Positions 1-7,036 of a stretch of DNA of 9,656 nt are shown one piece after another. Numbering within the stretch: position 1 is the first letter of the stretch; each line of letters opens with the position of its first letter. A program made the position numbers and the translations under genes. A model generated the notes under the pieces. The model saw nothing but the letters and a program-made list of their open reading frames with translations. It made no database searches and was not told the DNA's origin. The stretch comes from Paracoccaceae bacterium (GTDB lineage: Bacteria; Pseudomonadota; Alphaproteobacteria; Rhodobacterales; Rhodobacteraceae): the NCBI GenBank assembly GCA_016937725.1, contig JAFGVZ010000149.1, positions 1 to 9,656 on the forward strand, read 5' to 3'.

Positions 1-213
1 GTGCTGCGCGCATTGGCACTTGGAGCGACCTTCACCATGTTGGGACGCGGCTGGCACTATGCATTGGGCGCGATGGGCCATCATGGGCCTACGCATCTGG
101 CCGACATCCTGCGCGATGACCTTGTAGCGAACATGGTTCAAATGGGGATCACGCGCCCCGAACAGGCCATGGATCAGCTTGTTTTCACAGCCGAGGGGCG
201 CGACCATTTGTAA
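1..213 (+). CDS. FMN-dependent alpha-hydroxyacid dehydrogenase (L-lactate dehydrogenase-like), C-terminal fragment
   Basis: The reading frame is open from the first base to the TAA at 211-213, so the window holds only the last 70 residues and the true start lies to the left; the GTG at base 1 is unlikely to be a start. The fragment begins VLRALALGA, continues TMLGRGWHYALGAMG, and ends with a helical stretch containing LADILRDDLVANMVQMGI. This matches the end of the TIM barrel in the FMN-dependent alpha-hydroxyacid oxidase/dehydrogenase family (LldD, glycolate oxidase, mandelate dehydrogenase), where the GR of LGR helps bind the FMN phosphate. Such enzymes oxidise L-2-hydroxyacids to 2-oxoacids and pass electrons to quinone, cytochrome or oxygen. 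Lactate is the likeliest substrate because pyruvate carboxylase follows 87 bp downstream on the same strand, but the substrate-determining residues lie outside the window. Confidence 0.85.
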   Translation: MLRALALGATFTMLGRGWHYALGAMGHHGPTHLADILRDDLVANMVQMGITRPEQAMDQLVFTAEGRDHL

Positions 214-241
214 CGAATCCTCACGGGCGCTTTACCTGTGC

Positions 242-272
242 GCAATAATATGTCTAAAACGGGCAATAATAT
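242..272 (+). repeat. 10-bp direct repeat GCAATAATAT in the pyc upstream region
   Basis: GCAATAATAT occurs at 242-251 and again at 263-272, a spacing of 21 bp or about two helical turns. The second copy overlaps the 8-bp palindrome TAATATTA at 267-274. The area is markedly more AT-rich than its surroundings, and each copy contains TAATAT, close to a -10 hexamer, but I see no good -35 box at the right distance from either. It may be a tandem regulator site or part of the pyc promoter. The repeat itself is certain; its function is a guess. Confidence 0.4.
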
Positions 273-300
273 TAGCCATACCCTTCCGGAAAGGACCGAA

Positions 301-3300
301 ATGGCCGACTTCAAGAAAATCCTCGTCGCAAACCGTGGCGAAATCGCAATCCGTATCATGCGCGCCGCCAATGAATTGGGCAAACGCACGGTCGCGGTTT
401 ATGCCGAAGAAGATAAGCTGGGCCTGCACCGCTTCAAGGCCGATGAAGCGTATCGCATTGGCGAAGGGTTGGGCCCGGTCGCAGCCTATCTCTCGATAGA
501 CGAGATCATTCGCGTGGCGAAAGCCAGCGGCGCGGATGCGGTGCATCCGGGCTATGGCCTGCTGTCGGAAAACCCGGCGCTGGTCGATGCTTGCGTGGCC
601 AATGGCATTACTTTCATCGGCCCCAAGGCCGAAACCATGCGCGCGCTGGGCGACAAGGCGAGCGCGCGTCATGTTGCGATCGCGGCGGGCGTTCCCGTCA
701 TCCCCGCGACGGAAGTTTTGGGCGATGACATGGAGCACGTGAAGGCCATGGCGCGCGAGGTCGGCTTTCCCCTGATGCTGAAAGCCAGCCATGGCGGCGG
801 TGGGCGTGGGATGCGCCCTATCCTGTCCGAGGATGAGGTCGAAGCAAAAGTCCGCGAAGGTCGCCGCGAAGCCGAAGCCGCCTTTGGCAATGGCGAGGGC
901 TATCTGGAAAAGATGATCCAGCGCGCGCGCCATGTCGAAGTGCAGCTTCTGGGCGACAGCTATGGCAATCTGTATCATCTGTATGAACGCGATTGCACGG
1001 TGCAGCGCCGCAACCAGAAGGTGGTCGAACGCGCGCCCGCCCCCTATCTGACCGAAGCGCAGCGCGCCGAGGTTTGCGAGCTTGGTCTGAAAATTGGCCG
1101 CGCCGTGGGCTATCAGAATGCCGGGACCGTCGAATTCCTGATGGATATGGACGACGAGAAATTCTACTTCATCGAGGTGAACCCCCGCGTTCAGGTGGAA
1201 CATACCGTCACCGAGGAGGTGACCGGCATCGACATCGTGAAGGCGCAGATCCGCATTGCCGAGGGGGCAACCCTGTCGGACGCGACCGGCACGCCTAGCC
1301 AAGGCGATGTCACGCTGTCGGGCCACGCGGTTCAGTGCCGTATCACGACCGAAGACCCGCTCAACAACTTCATCCCCGATTATGGCCGCCTGACCGCTTA
1401 CCGCTCTGCCACTGGCATGGGCATTCGTCTGGATGGCGGCACGGCCTATGCGGGGGGCGTGATTACGCGGTATTACGACTCGCTTCTGGTCAAGATCACG
1501 GCTTGGGCACCTACACCCAAGGAATCCATCGCGCGGATGGACCGGGCCCTGCGCGAATTCCGTATTCGCGGCGTCAGCACCAATATTGCCTTTGTCGAGA
1601 ACCTGCTGAAGCACCCGACATTTCTGGACAACACCTACACGACCAAGTTCATCGACACCACGGATGAGCTATTCAACTTCCGCAAGCGCCGCGACCGGGG
1701 CACCAAGGTCCTGACCTATATCGCGGATATTACCGTGAACGGTCACCCCGAAACCAAGGGCCGCGCCAAGCCGCCCGCGGGCCTGAAAGACCCGGTAGCC
1801 CCCAAGGTCACGACCGAAGCCCCGCCGCGCGGCACACGCCAAATTCTGGACGAAGAAGGCCCGCAGGCCGTGGCCGACTGGATGGCGGCGCAAAAGAAGC
1901 TGCTGTTGACCGACACCACCATGCGCGACGGGCACCAATCGCTTCTGGCCACCCGCATGCGCTCTATCGACATGATCCGCGTGGCCCCGGCCTATGCGCA
2001 TATGATGCCGCAATTGTTCAGCGTGGAATGCTGGGGCGGGGCCACGTTCGATGTGGCGTATCGCTTCTTGCAAGAATGCCCATGGCAGCGCCTGCGCGAC
2101 ATTCGCGCGGCCATGCCCAACGTGATGACCCAAATGCTGCTGCGTGCGTCGAACGGTGTGGGCTATACCAACTACCCCGACAACGTGGTGCAGGCCTTCG
2201 TCAAACAAGCCGCCGCAAGTGGCGTTGATGTGTTCCGCGTGTTCGACAGCCTGAACTGGGTTGAAAACATGCGCGTGGCCATGGATGCTGTGATCGAGGC
2301 GAACAAGGTCTGTGAAGGCTCTATCTGCTACACGGGCGACATTCTGAACCCCGACCGCGCGAAATATGACCTGAAATATTATGTCGACATGGGCAAGGCG
2401 CTGCGCGATGCGGGTGCGCATGTGCTGGGCCTGAAAGACATGGCGGGGCTTCTTAAACCCGCTTCGGCCCGTATTCTGGTCAAGGCCTTGAAGGAAGAGG
2501 TGGGCCTGCCCATCCATTTCCACACGCATGACACGGGCGGCATTGCCGGCGCGACCATTCTTGCCGCCGCCGAAGCTGGCGTCGATGCGGCCGATGCCGC
2601 GATGGATGCGTTTTCGGGCAATACCAGCCAGCCGACGCTTGGGTCCATCGTGGAAGCCCTGCGCTTTACCGAGCGCGATACCGGGCTGGACATGGCCGCG
2701 ATCCGCAAGATTTCGGATTATTGGGAACATGTGCGCCTGCAATATGCCGCGTTCGAGAGCGCGCAGCAGGCCCCGTCCTCTGAAGTGTATCTGCACGAAA
2801 TGCCCGGTGGCCAGTTCACCAACCTGAAGACGCAGGCCCGGTCGCTGGGCTTGGAAGAGCGTTGGCCCGAAGTGGCGCAGACCTATGCCGATGTGAACAA
2901 GATGTTCGGCGATATTGTGAAGGTCACGCCATCGTCCAAAGTGGTGGGCGACATGGCGCTGATGATGGTCAGCCAAGGTCTGACCCGCGCCGATGTCGAA
3001 AACCCCGCAAAAGATGTCAGCTTCCCGGAATCGGTCGTGGATATGATGAAGGGCAATCTGGGCCAACCGCCGGGTGGCTGGCCGGAAGGCATTCAGCGCA
3101 AAGTGTTGAAGGACGACACCCCTATCACCGACCGCCCCGGCAAGCATTTGGCCCCGATTGATCTGGAAGCGGTGCGCGCGCAACTGATCGAAGATCTGGA
3201 CGGGTTCAAGGTCGATGATGAGGACCTGAACGGCTATCTGATGTATCCGAAGGTCTTCCTGGATTACATGGGCCGCCACCGCGTCTATGGCCCGGTCCGC

Positions 3301-3747
3301 ACACTGCCCACGCGCACCTTCTTCTACGGGATGGAACCGGGCGAAGAGATCAGCGCCGAAATCGACCCCGGCAAAACGCTGGAAGTCCGCCTGATTACCG
3401 TGGGCGAAACCGGCGATGATGGCGAGGTGAAGGTGTTCTTCGAGCTAAACGGCCAGCCCCGCAGCGTGCGTGTGCCCAACCGCGAGGTGAAGGCCAAGAC
3501 AGCGCAACGCCTGAAAGCCGATCCGGCCAATACGGCCCATGTCGGGGCGCCCATGCCCGGTGCAGTTGCCACAGTTGCGGCGAAAGCTGGTGCCACGGTA
3601 AAGGCAGGTGATCTTTTGCTGACGATCGAGGCCATGAAAATGGAAACCGGCTTGCACGCAGAGCGTGACGCGGTGGTTAAAGCTGTCCATGTCCAACCCG
3701 GCGCGCAGATCGAAGCGAAAGATTTGCTGATCGAATTCGAAGAGTAA
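301..3747 (+). CDS. pyc: Pyruvate carboxylase
   Basis: Biotin enzyme that carboxylates pyruvate to oxaloacetate with ATP and bicarbonate, refilling the TCA cycle and feeding gluconeogenesis in the cytoplasm. The 1148-residue product has the usual length and order of single-chain (alpha4) enzymes. The biotin carboxylase part covers about residues 1-455: KILVANRGEIAIRI at the N-terminus, the ATP-grasp glycine loop KASHGGGGRGMR from K161, and the catalytic EVNPRVQVEHTVTE at 292-304. The carboxyltransferase barrel covers about 530-800: TDTTMRDGHQS from 537, GLKDMAG with the probable carbamylated metal-binding lysine K712, and metal ligands H741 and H743 in HTHD. The C-terminal biotinyl domain carries AMKMET, with the biotin lysine at K1113 (bases 3637-3639). 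The ATG at 301 was chosen because AAGGA at 291-295 lies 5 nt before it and the product then starts MADFKKILVANRGEI as in homologues; an upstream GTG at 238 would add 21 unlike residues. No frameshift or missing catalytic motif was seen. Confidence 0.98.
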   Translation: MADFKKILVANRGEIAIRIMRAANELGKRTVAVYAEEDKLGLHRFKADEAYRIGEGLGPVAAYLSIDEIIRVAKASGADAVHPGYGLLSENPALVDACVANGITFIGPKAETMRALGDKASARHVAIAAGVPVIPATEVLGDDMEHVKAMAREVGFPLMLKASHGGGGRGMRPILSEDEVEAKVREGRREAEAAFGNGEGYLEKMIQRARHVEVQLLGDSYGNLYHLYERDCTVQRRNQKVVERAPAPYLTEAQRAEVCELGLKIGRAVGYQNAGTVEFLMDMDDEKFYFIEVNPRVQVEHTVTEEVTGIDIVKAQIRIAEGATLSDATGTPSQGDVTLSGHAVQCRITTEDPLNNFIPDYGRLTAYRSATGMGIRLDGGTAYAGGVITRYYDSLLVKITAWAPTPKESIARMDRALREFRIRGVSTNIAFVENLLKHPTFLDNTYTTKFIDTTDELFNFRKRRDRGTKVLTYIADITVNGHPETKGRAKPPAGLKDPVAPKVTTEAPPRGTRQILDEEGPQAVADWMAAQKKLLLTDTTMRDGHQSLLATRMRSIDMIRVAPAYAHMMPQLFSVECWGGATFDVAYRFLQECPWQRLRDIRAAMPNVMTQMLLRASNGVGYTNYPDNVVQAFVKQAAASGVDVFRVFDSLNWVENMRVAMDAVIEANKVCEGSICYTGDILNPDRAKYDLKYYVDMGKALRDAGAHVLGLKDMAGLLKPASARILVKALKEEVGLPIHFHTHDTGGIAGATILAAAEAGVDAADAAMDAFSGNTSQPTLGSIVEALRFTERDTGLDMAAIRKISDYWEHVRLQYAAFESAQQAPSSEVYLHEMPGGQFTNLKTQARSLGLEERWPEVAQTYADVNKMFGDIVKVTPSSKVVGDMALMMVSQGLTRADVENPAKDVSFPESVVDMMKGNLGQPPGGWPEGIQRKVLKDDTPITDRPGKHLAPIDLEAVRAQLIEDLDGFKVDDEDLNGYLMYPKVFLDYMGRHRVYGPVRTLPTRTFFYGMEPGEEISAEIDPGKTLEVRLITVGETGDDGEVKVFFELNGQPRSVRVPNREVKAKTAQRLKADPANTAHVGAPMPGAVATVAAKAGATVKAGDLLLTIEAMKMETGLHAERDAVVKAVHVQPGAQIEAKDLLIEFEE

Positions 3748-3755
3748 CGCTTGAT

Positions 3756-3778
3756 GGCGGGCGGTTTTGCCGCCCGCC
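3756..3778. terminator. GC-rich hairpin between the convergent ends of pyc and the YebE-like gene
   Basis: The perfect 9-bp arms GGCGGGCGG (3756-3764) and CCGCCCGCC (3770-3778) enclose a 5-nt loop. The hairpin lies 8 bp after the pyc stop and 8 bp before the stop of the leftward gene, where a shared bidirectional terminator is expected. Neither strand has a T-run after the stem, so it is not a textbook intrinsic terminator. It may act with Rho or protect the mRNA 3' ends. Confidence 0.6.
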
Positions 3779-3786
3779 GCTTGTGC

Positions 3787-4527
3787 CTAGCGGGTTTCCG
3801 CGACGGCTTTTTCCAGCTCCATCGCCAGCCCAGCTTCCAGCCCCAAGGCTTGCGCCAATCGGTTCAGGTAGGCGCGTTCTTCCGGCGTGTCGGGGTCCAT
3901 GGCCAGAAGCGAGGCGGCGTATAGCTCTGCCGCCACTTCGGGGCTTGTGGCATGGGCGGTGACGCGGGCCATGTCCAACGGCGCGCCCAACTCGTCCACA
4001 ACAAAGGCCTTTGCCTCTGCGTCCAACCCCAATGTGTCCAGATGACCGAAGATGCGGGCGTGTTCCTCGGCGTCGATATGGCCATCGGCCTTGGCGGCTT
4101 GGATCATCGCAACCAACACACCTTGCGCCAAGTTGTTCGCGCCGCCCTGCGCCTGTTCGGGCGCGAAGCCGCTATCGGCGGGGGGCAGTTGCACCTGCTG
4201 CGGGGCAGGGGCGGCTTGGCCCGCTTGGTGGCGCTTGTAGGCCGTGTAGGCCAGCCCAGCGACGGCGGCCAGACCGCCCACTTTCAGCGCCGTGCCAGCA
4301 CCTTTACCCAGCATCTTGCGGGTTTTCTTGTTGCCGATCAGCAGCCCCAGCACGCCGCCCGCAAGTGCACCGGTGGCAAGTTGGCCCGCGTTCATGCCGC
4401 TTTGGGGTTGCGCCGCATTGCCTTGGGCCTGTCCGCCGCCCAAGCCCAATTGGCTGCCCAACTGCCCCAGATTGCCGCCTTGCGCGGCCCCCATGACTTG
4501 GTCAAGAAGTTTCTTCGCATCGAACAT
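3787..4527 (-). CDS. YebE/DUF533-like protein with a C-terminal TerB-type domain
   Basis: This 246-residue protein resembles the DUF533 (E. coli YebE) family, whose function is not established. The N-terminal 50 residues begin MFDAKKLLDQV and are rich in Gly, Gln and Asn. Two hydrophobic stretches follow at about 50-65 (ATGALAGGVLGLLIG) and 80-96, separated by the basic NKKTRKMLGK, so a membrane association is likely. A Pro/Gln-rich linker at 103-131 leads to a helical domain at about 132-246, with ADGHIDAEE at 147-155 and DPDTPEERAYL at 211-221. These acidic repeats are typical of the TerB-like fold. The ATG at 4527 is preferred over the TTG at 4533 because AAGGG lies about 6 nt upstream of the ATG and would abut the TTG. 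It is the last gene of the leftward cluster, but the 73-bp gap and a possible promoter of its own suggest it is not functionally tied to the TRAP genes. Confidence 0.82.
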   Translation of the reverse strand: MFDAKKLLDQVMGAAQGGNLGQLGSQLGLGGGQAQGNAAQPQSGMNAGQLATGALAGGVLGLLIGNKKTRKMLGKGAGTALKVGGLAAVAGLAYTAYKRHQAGQAAPAPQQVQLPPADSGFAPEQAQGGANNLAQGVLVAMIQAAKADGHIDAEEHARIFGHLDTLGLDAEAKAFVVDELGAPLDMARVTAHATSPEVAAELYAASLLAMDPDTPEERAYLNRLAQALGLEAGLAMELEKAVAETR

Positions 4528-4558
4528 CGGCAACCCTTTTTCGCGTTGGAATACCGCA

Positions 4559-4588
4559 AATACATGGGAAGCCCGCGCGCCGGTTCAA
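4559..4588 (-). promoter_or_regulatory. Weak candidate promoter for the YebE-like gene
   Basis: On the minus strand, TTGAAC (4588-4583) is followed after 18 bp by TGTATT (4564-4559), matching sigma70-type boxes at 5/6 and 4/6 positions. It sits in the 73-bp gap upstream of the ATG at 4527. Matches of this quality arise by chance, so this is only a suggestion that the gene is transcribed independently of the regulator gene upstream. Confidence 0.25.
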
Positions 4589-4600
4589 GCCACAAACCTG

Positions 4601-5152
4601 TCAGAGCGCCGCCGCCGCCCGCGCGGCTTGATCGTAAGCCCCTGACAACGTGCGCAACAGCGCCGCCACGCGGCTAATGTCTGCCGGGTCATGGCCCAAT
4701 TGGCGCGCCGCGCGCACCACCAAAGCCTCGCGGATTTCGCCGTAGCGTTTGCACAGGGCGGCACCCTGTTCGGTGATGGCGATGGTCTTTTCCTTGCCCT
4801 TGCGCCCAACCTGCACCAGCCCATGCCCGTCCAGCTTCTTGATGGCGTAATTGGCCAGATGCGTATCTTCGACATTCAGCACAAGGCAGATATCGGCCAG
4901 CGTTTTCGCGCGGTCGCGGTGGTTGACCAGATGCACGATCAGTATCTCCAAGGGCGACAGCCCCGGCATGCCTGCCGCCGTCATGCAGCGCATCATCCAA
5001 CGGTGATAGGCGTTGTTCGCCATGGTCAGCGCGAATTCCACTTCCGACAGCGCGGGCAGCGACGAATTGGCCAGATGCGCGGAACTGACGACCGGGCCAA
5101 TATCGGGGATAGCTATGCGTTTCATCGGTTCAGCATCGTGTTCGGCAGCCAC
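4601..5152 (-). CDS. MarR-type winged-helix transcriptional regulator
   Basis: This 183-residue protein is predicted to bind DNA as a dimer. It has an N-terminal helix (LSEVEFALTMANNAYHRWMM, 35-54), a middle helix (LSPLEILIVHLVNHRDR), a helix-turn-helix at about 83-111 (KTLADICLVLNVEDTHLANY, then AIKKLDGHGLV), a wing at about 112-128 rich in Gly and Lys, and a C-terminal dimerisation helix. This is the layout of MarR-like winged-helix proteins (HTH_27 type). The GTG at 5152 has GGAG 8 nt upstream. The alternative ATG at 5125 makes an ATGA overlap with the dctM stop but has no clear ribosome site. Either start overlaps dctM, so the gene is almost certainly co-transcribed with the TRAP genes. 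It is a natural candidate to sense the transported solute and to bind the inverted repeat at 8057-8092, but no ligand can be read from the sequence. Confidence 0.88.
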   Translation of the reverse strand: MAAEHDAEPMKRIAIPDIGPVVSSAHLANSSLPALSEVEFALTMANNAYHRWMMRCMTAAGMPGLSPLEILIVHLVNHRDRAKTLADICLVLNVEDTHLANYAIKKLDGHGLVQVGRKGKEKTIAITEQGAALCKRYGEIREALVVRAARQLGHDPADISRVAALLRTLSGAYDQAARAAAAL

Positions 5153-6426
5153 AGGGCAATCTCCGGGAATATGGATAAAATGGCAGTCGCAAGCACCAAA
5201 ATCAGGAAAAATGGCAGCGCCATGCGGGCTATTTGAAAGATGCCGCGCCCGGTGATGGATTGCAACACGAACAGGTTGAAGCCCACGGGTGGGGTAATCT
5301 GGCTCATTTCCACCACCAGCACAAGGAACACGCCGAACCAGATCGGGTCTATGCCCGCGGCGAGCACCATGGGCAGGATGACGGATGTGGTCAGCACCAC
5401 GATGGAGATGCCGTCAAGGAAAAAGCCCAGCACGATGAAGAAGACCAGAAGCGCCGAGAGAAGCGCGTATTGAGAATAGCCCTGCTCGCCGATCCATGCA
5501 GCTAGCTGGCGCGGAATGCCGGTATAGCCCATGGCGACCGTCAGGAAAGACGCGCCCGCAAGGATGAAGGCGATCATGCAGGTGGTGATGGCGGCGCCCG
5601 TAATGCTGGCTTTGGCGCTGGCCATATCCAGCCCGCCCGTCAGGCCAGAGATCAGAAGCGCGCCGACCACGCCGATGACGGCGGCTTCGGTGGGGCTGGC
5701 AAGACCCGCATAGATCGACCCGATGACGGCCACGACCAGCGCCACGGTCGGGCCAAGCGCGCGAATGGCGTCCCATCGCTCGGCCCATGTGGGGGCAGGG
5801 TCTGGCGCGGGCATCCGGTCGCGGTTCATCAGCGCCCAGATCATGACATAGCCCGCAAAAAGCGCCGCCAGCATCAGCCCCGGCAGCACACCTGCCAGAA
5901 ACAGCCGCGCGATGGATTGTTCTGTCGCGGCACCATAAACGATCAGGATAATCGAGGGCGGGATGAGGAAACCGAAGGTGCCCGCGCCCGCCAGCGTGCC
6001 GATGGCGATATTCGCGTCATAGCCGCGCGCTTTCAGTTCCGGCAGCGACATGCGCCCCACTGTGGCCGTAGTGGCAGCAGACGACCCCGACACAGCGGCG
6101 AATAAAGCGCAGCCCATGATATTGGCATGCAACAAGCCCCCTGGCAGGCGGCGCGTGAAGGGTGCCAGCCCGCGAAACAGGTCCGATGACAGGCGCGAGC
6201 GAAACAGGATCTCGCCCATCCAGATGAACATCGGCAGCGCGGTCAGATCCCATATATTCAGCGATCCCCAGACTTTTGTTGCAAAGACGGCACCCGCCAA
6301 TCCGGGGCGCGTCAGTTCCATTGCCACCAGCGCCACGGCCATCAGCGAGAAGCCGACCCACAGGCCCGACAACAGCAGGCCGAACAGCACGATGACCAGA
6401 ATGATCGACAGTGTCAGGATATCCAT
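5122..6426 (-). CDS. TRAP transporter large permease subunit (DctM family)
   Basis: This 434-residue polytopic inner-membrane protein forms the transport channel of a tripartite ATP-independent periplasmic (TRAP) transporter, which uses the sodium gradient to import organic acids captured by its binding protein. It starts MDILTLSIILVIVLFGLLLSG and has about 12 hydrophobic segments. Family signatures include LPMFIWMGEILF, ALFAAVSGSSAATTATVG (the conserved small-residue, Ser/Thr-rich re-entrant region), GTLAGAGTFGFLIPPSIILIVYG, and near the end ILPMVLAAGIDPIWFGVFLVL and QITPPVGFNLFVLQ. The ATG at 6426 follows the dctQ stop by one base and has a G-rich ribosome site (GGGGGG) upstream; a longer frame would add 20 residues overlapping dctQ with no membrane character. 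The tight coupling to dctQ and the order P-Q-M are typical of TRAP operons. Confidence 0.95.
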   Translation of the reverse strand: MDILTLSIILVIVLFGLLLSGLWVGFSLMAVALVAMELTRPGLAGAVFATKVWGSLNIWDLTALPMFIWMGEILFRSRLSSDLFRGLAPFTRRLPGGLLHANIMGCALFAAVSGSSAATTATVGRMSLPELKARGYDANIAIGTLAGAGTFGFLIPPSIILIVYGAATEQSIARLFLAGVLPGLMLAALFAGYVMIWALMNRDRMPAPDPAPTWAERWDAIRALGPTVALVVAVIGSIYAGLASPTEAAVIGVVGALLISGLTGGLDMASAKASITGAAITTCMIAFILAGASFLTVAMGYTGIPRQLAAWIGEQGYSQYALLSALLVFFIVLGFFLDGISIVVLTTSVILPMVLAAGIDPIWFGVFLVLVVEMSQITPPVGFNLFVLQSITGRGIFQIARMALPFFLILVLATAILSIFPEIALWLPNTMLNR

Positions 6427-6427
6427 G

Positions 6428-6985
6428 TCAGTGCCCCCCGTCGCTGCGCTTGGCCTCTGCCAGCCGAAAGGCCGGGGTCTGGCCACGAAGGGCGGTCAGC
6501 AATTCATCCAGCACCGCCAGCGCCAGCAGCCCGAAGCCTGCCGTCATCACGGCCTGCGGTATCCACAACGGCACTTTCACCATGCCGAAGGACACGGTGT
6601 TGAACGACAGCGAATCCCACATCTGGACGGCGGAATGCCATGCGGCGAACCCCGCGAGCCCAAGCGCGATGGCCAGAACAGCAATCGTCAACACCGCCCC
6701 CATGCGTGGCCCGAACAGCGCCAGCGCCAGCGTGACCCGAACATGTCCGGCCGCGCGCAAAGTCGCGGGCAGGGCCAAGGTGGCGGCTGCGACGAACAGG
6801 AACCCGCCGAAATCTGATAGTGACGGGATGGCCAGCCCCAACGGGTCCGCGCCCGACAGGATCAGCGCGCGGTCGATGAGGCGGCCAAGGATTTGCAGGA
6901 ACACCATGACCGCGATGGCGATCATGGCCAAGCACGCCGCCCCAAGGGACAACGCATAGATGCGGTCGAGCACGTGGCGCAGCAT
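6428..6985 (-). CDS. TRAP transporter small permease subunit (DctQ family)
   Basis: This 185-residue protein has four predicted membrane segments at about 9-36, 52-74, 79-108 and 136-163, which fits the DctQ family; the small subunit pairs with the large permease in the inner membrane. Its features include LSLGAACLAMIAIAVMVFLQ followed by ILGRLIDRA in the first helix region, and the C-terminal AGFGLLALAVLDELL. The ATG at 6985 is supported by GGAGG 4 nt upstream. Sequence conservation in this family is low, so the call rests on length, topology and position between the binding protein and the large permease. The stop at 6428-6430 is one base from the dctM ATG, implying translational coupling. 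Confidence 0.92.
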   Translation of the reverse strand: MLRHVLDRIYALSLGAACLAMIAIAVMVFLQILGRLIDRALILSGADPLGLAIPSLSDFGGFLFVAAATLALPATLRAAGHVRVTLALALFGPRMGAVLTIAVLAIALGLAGFAAWHSAVQMWDSLSFNTVSFGMVKVPLWIPQAVMTAGFGLLALAVLDELLTALRGQTPAFRLAEAKRSDGGH

Positions 6986-7005
6986 GGGACCTCCGGGTCA
7001 GAAAA

Positions 7006-7028
7006 GGGCAGGGCGCGCGGCCCTGCCC
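7006..7028 (-). terminator. Hairpin with short U-run between dctP and dctQ
   Basis: On the minus strand the arms GGGCAGGGC and GCCCTGCCC form a perfect 9-bp stem around a 5-nt loop, followed directly by TTTTCTG. It lies 8 bp after the dctP stop and 20 bp before the dctQ start. The short T-run makes it a leaky intrinsic terminator or an mRNA-stabilising stem. In binding-protein-dependent transport operons such elements commonly keep the periplasmic protein more abundant than the permeases. Confidence 0.65.
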
Positions 7029-7036
7029 ATTATGGC

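Noticed and set aside
282..294. CCTT/AAGG mini-hairpin over the pyc ribosome site as a translational switch
   Set aside because: A 4-bp stem is too weak and too likely by chance to claim as a riboswitch or thermometer.
238..300. Upstream GTG start for pyc adding 21 residues
   Set aside because: The extension is polar and unlike known pyruvate carboxylases, it covers the AT-rich upstream repeats, and the ATG at 301 has a proper AAGGA site.
232..1614. 460-residue open frame on the minus strand opposite pyc
   Set aside because: Its product is rich in His, Arg and Gln with no recognisable domain, and it lies exactly antisense to the strongly conserved biotin carboxylase region. It is a GC-bias shadow.
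1669..3279. 536-residue open frame on the minus strand opposite pyc
   Set aside because: Same composition artefact (many His, Arg, Ala), antisense to the carboxyltransferase domain, with no ribosome site or domain signature.
3952..4677. 241-residue plus-strand frame opposite the YebE-like gene
   Set aside because: It has shadow composition and spans the end of one real gene, an intergenic gap and part of another.
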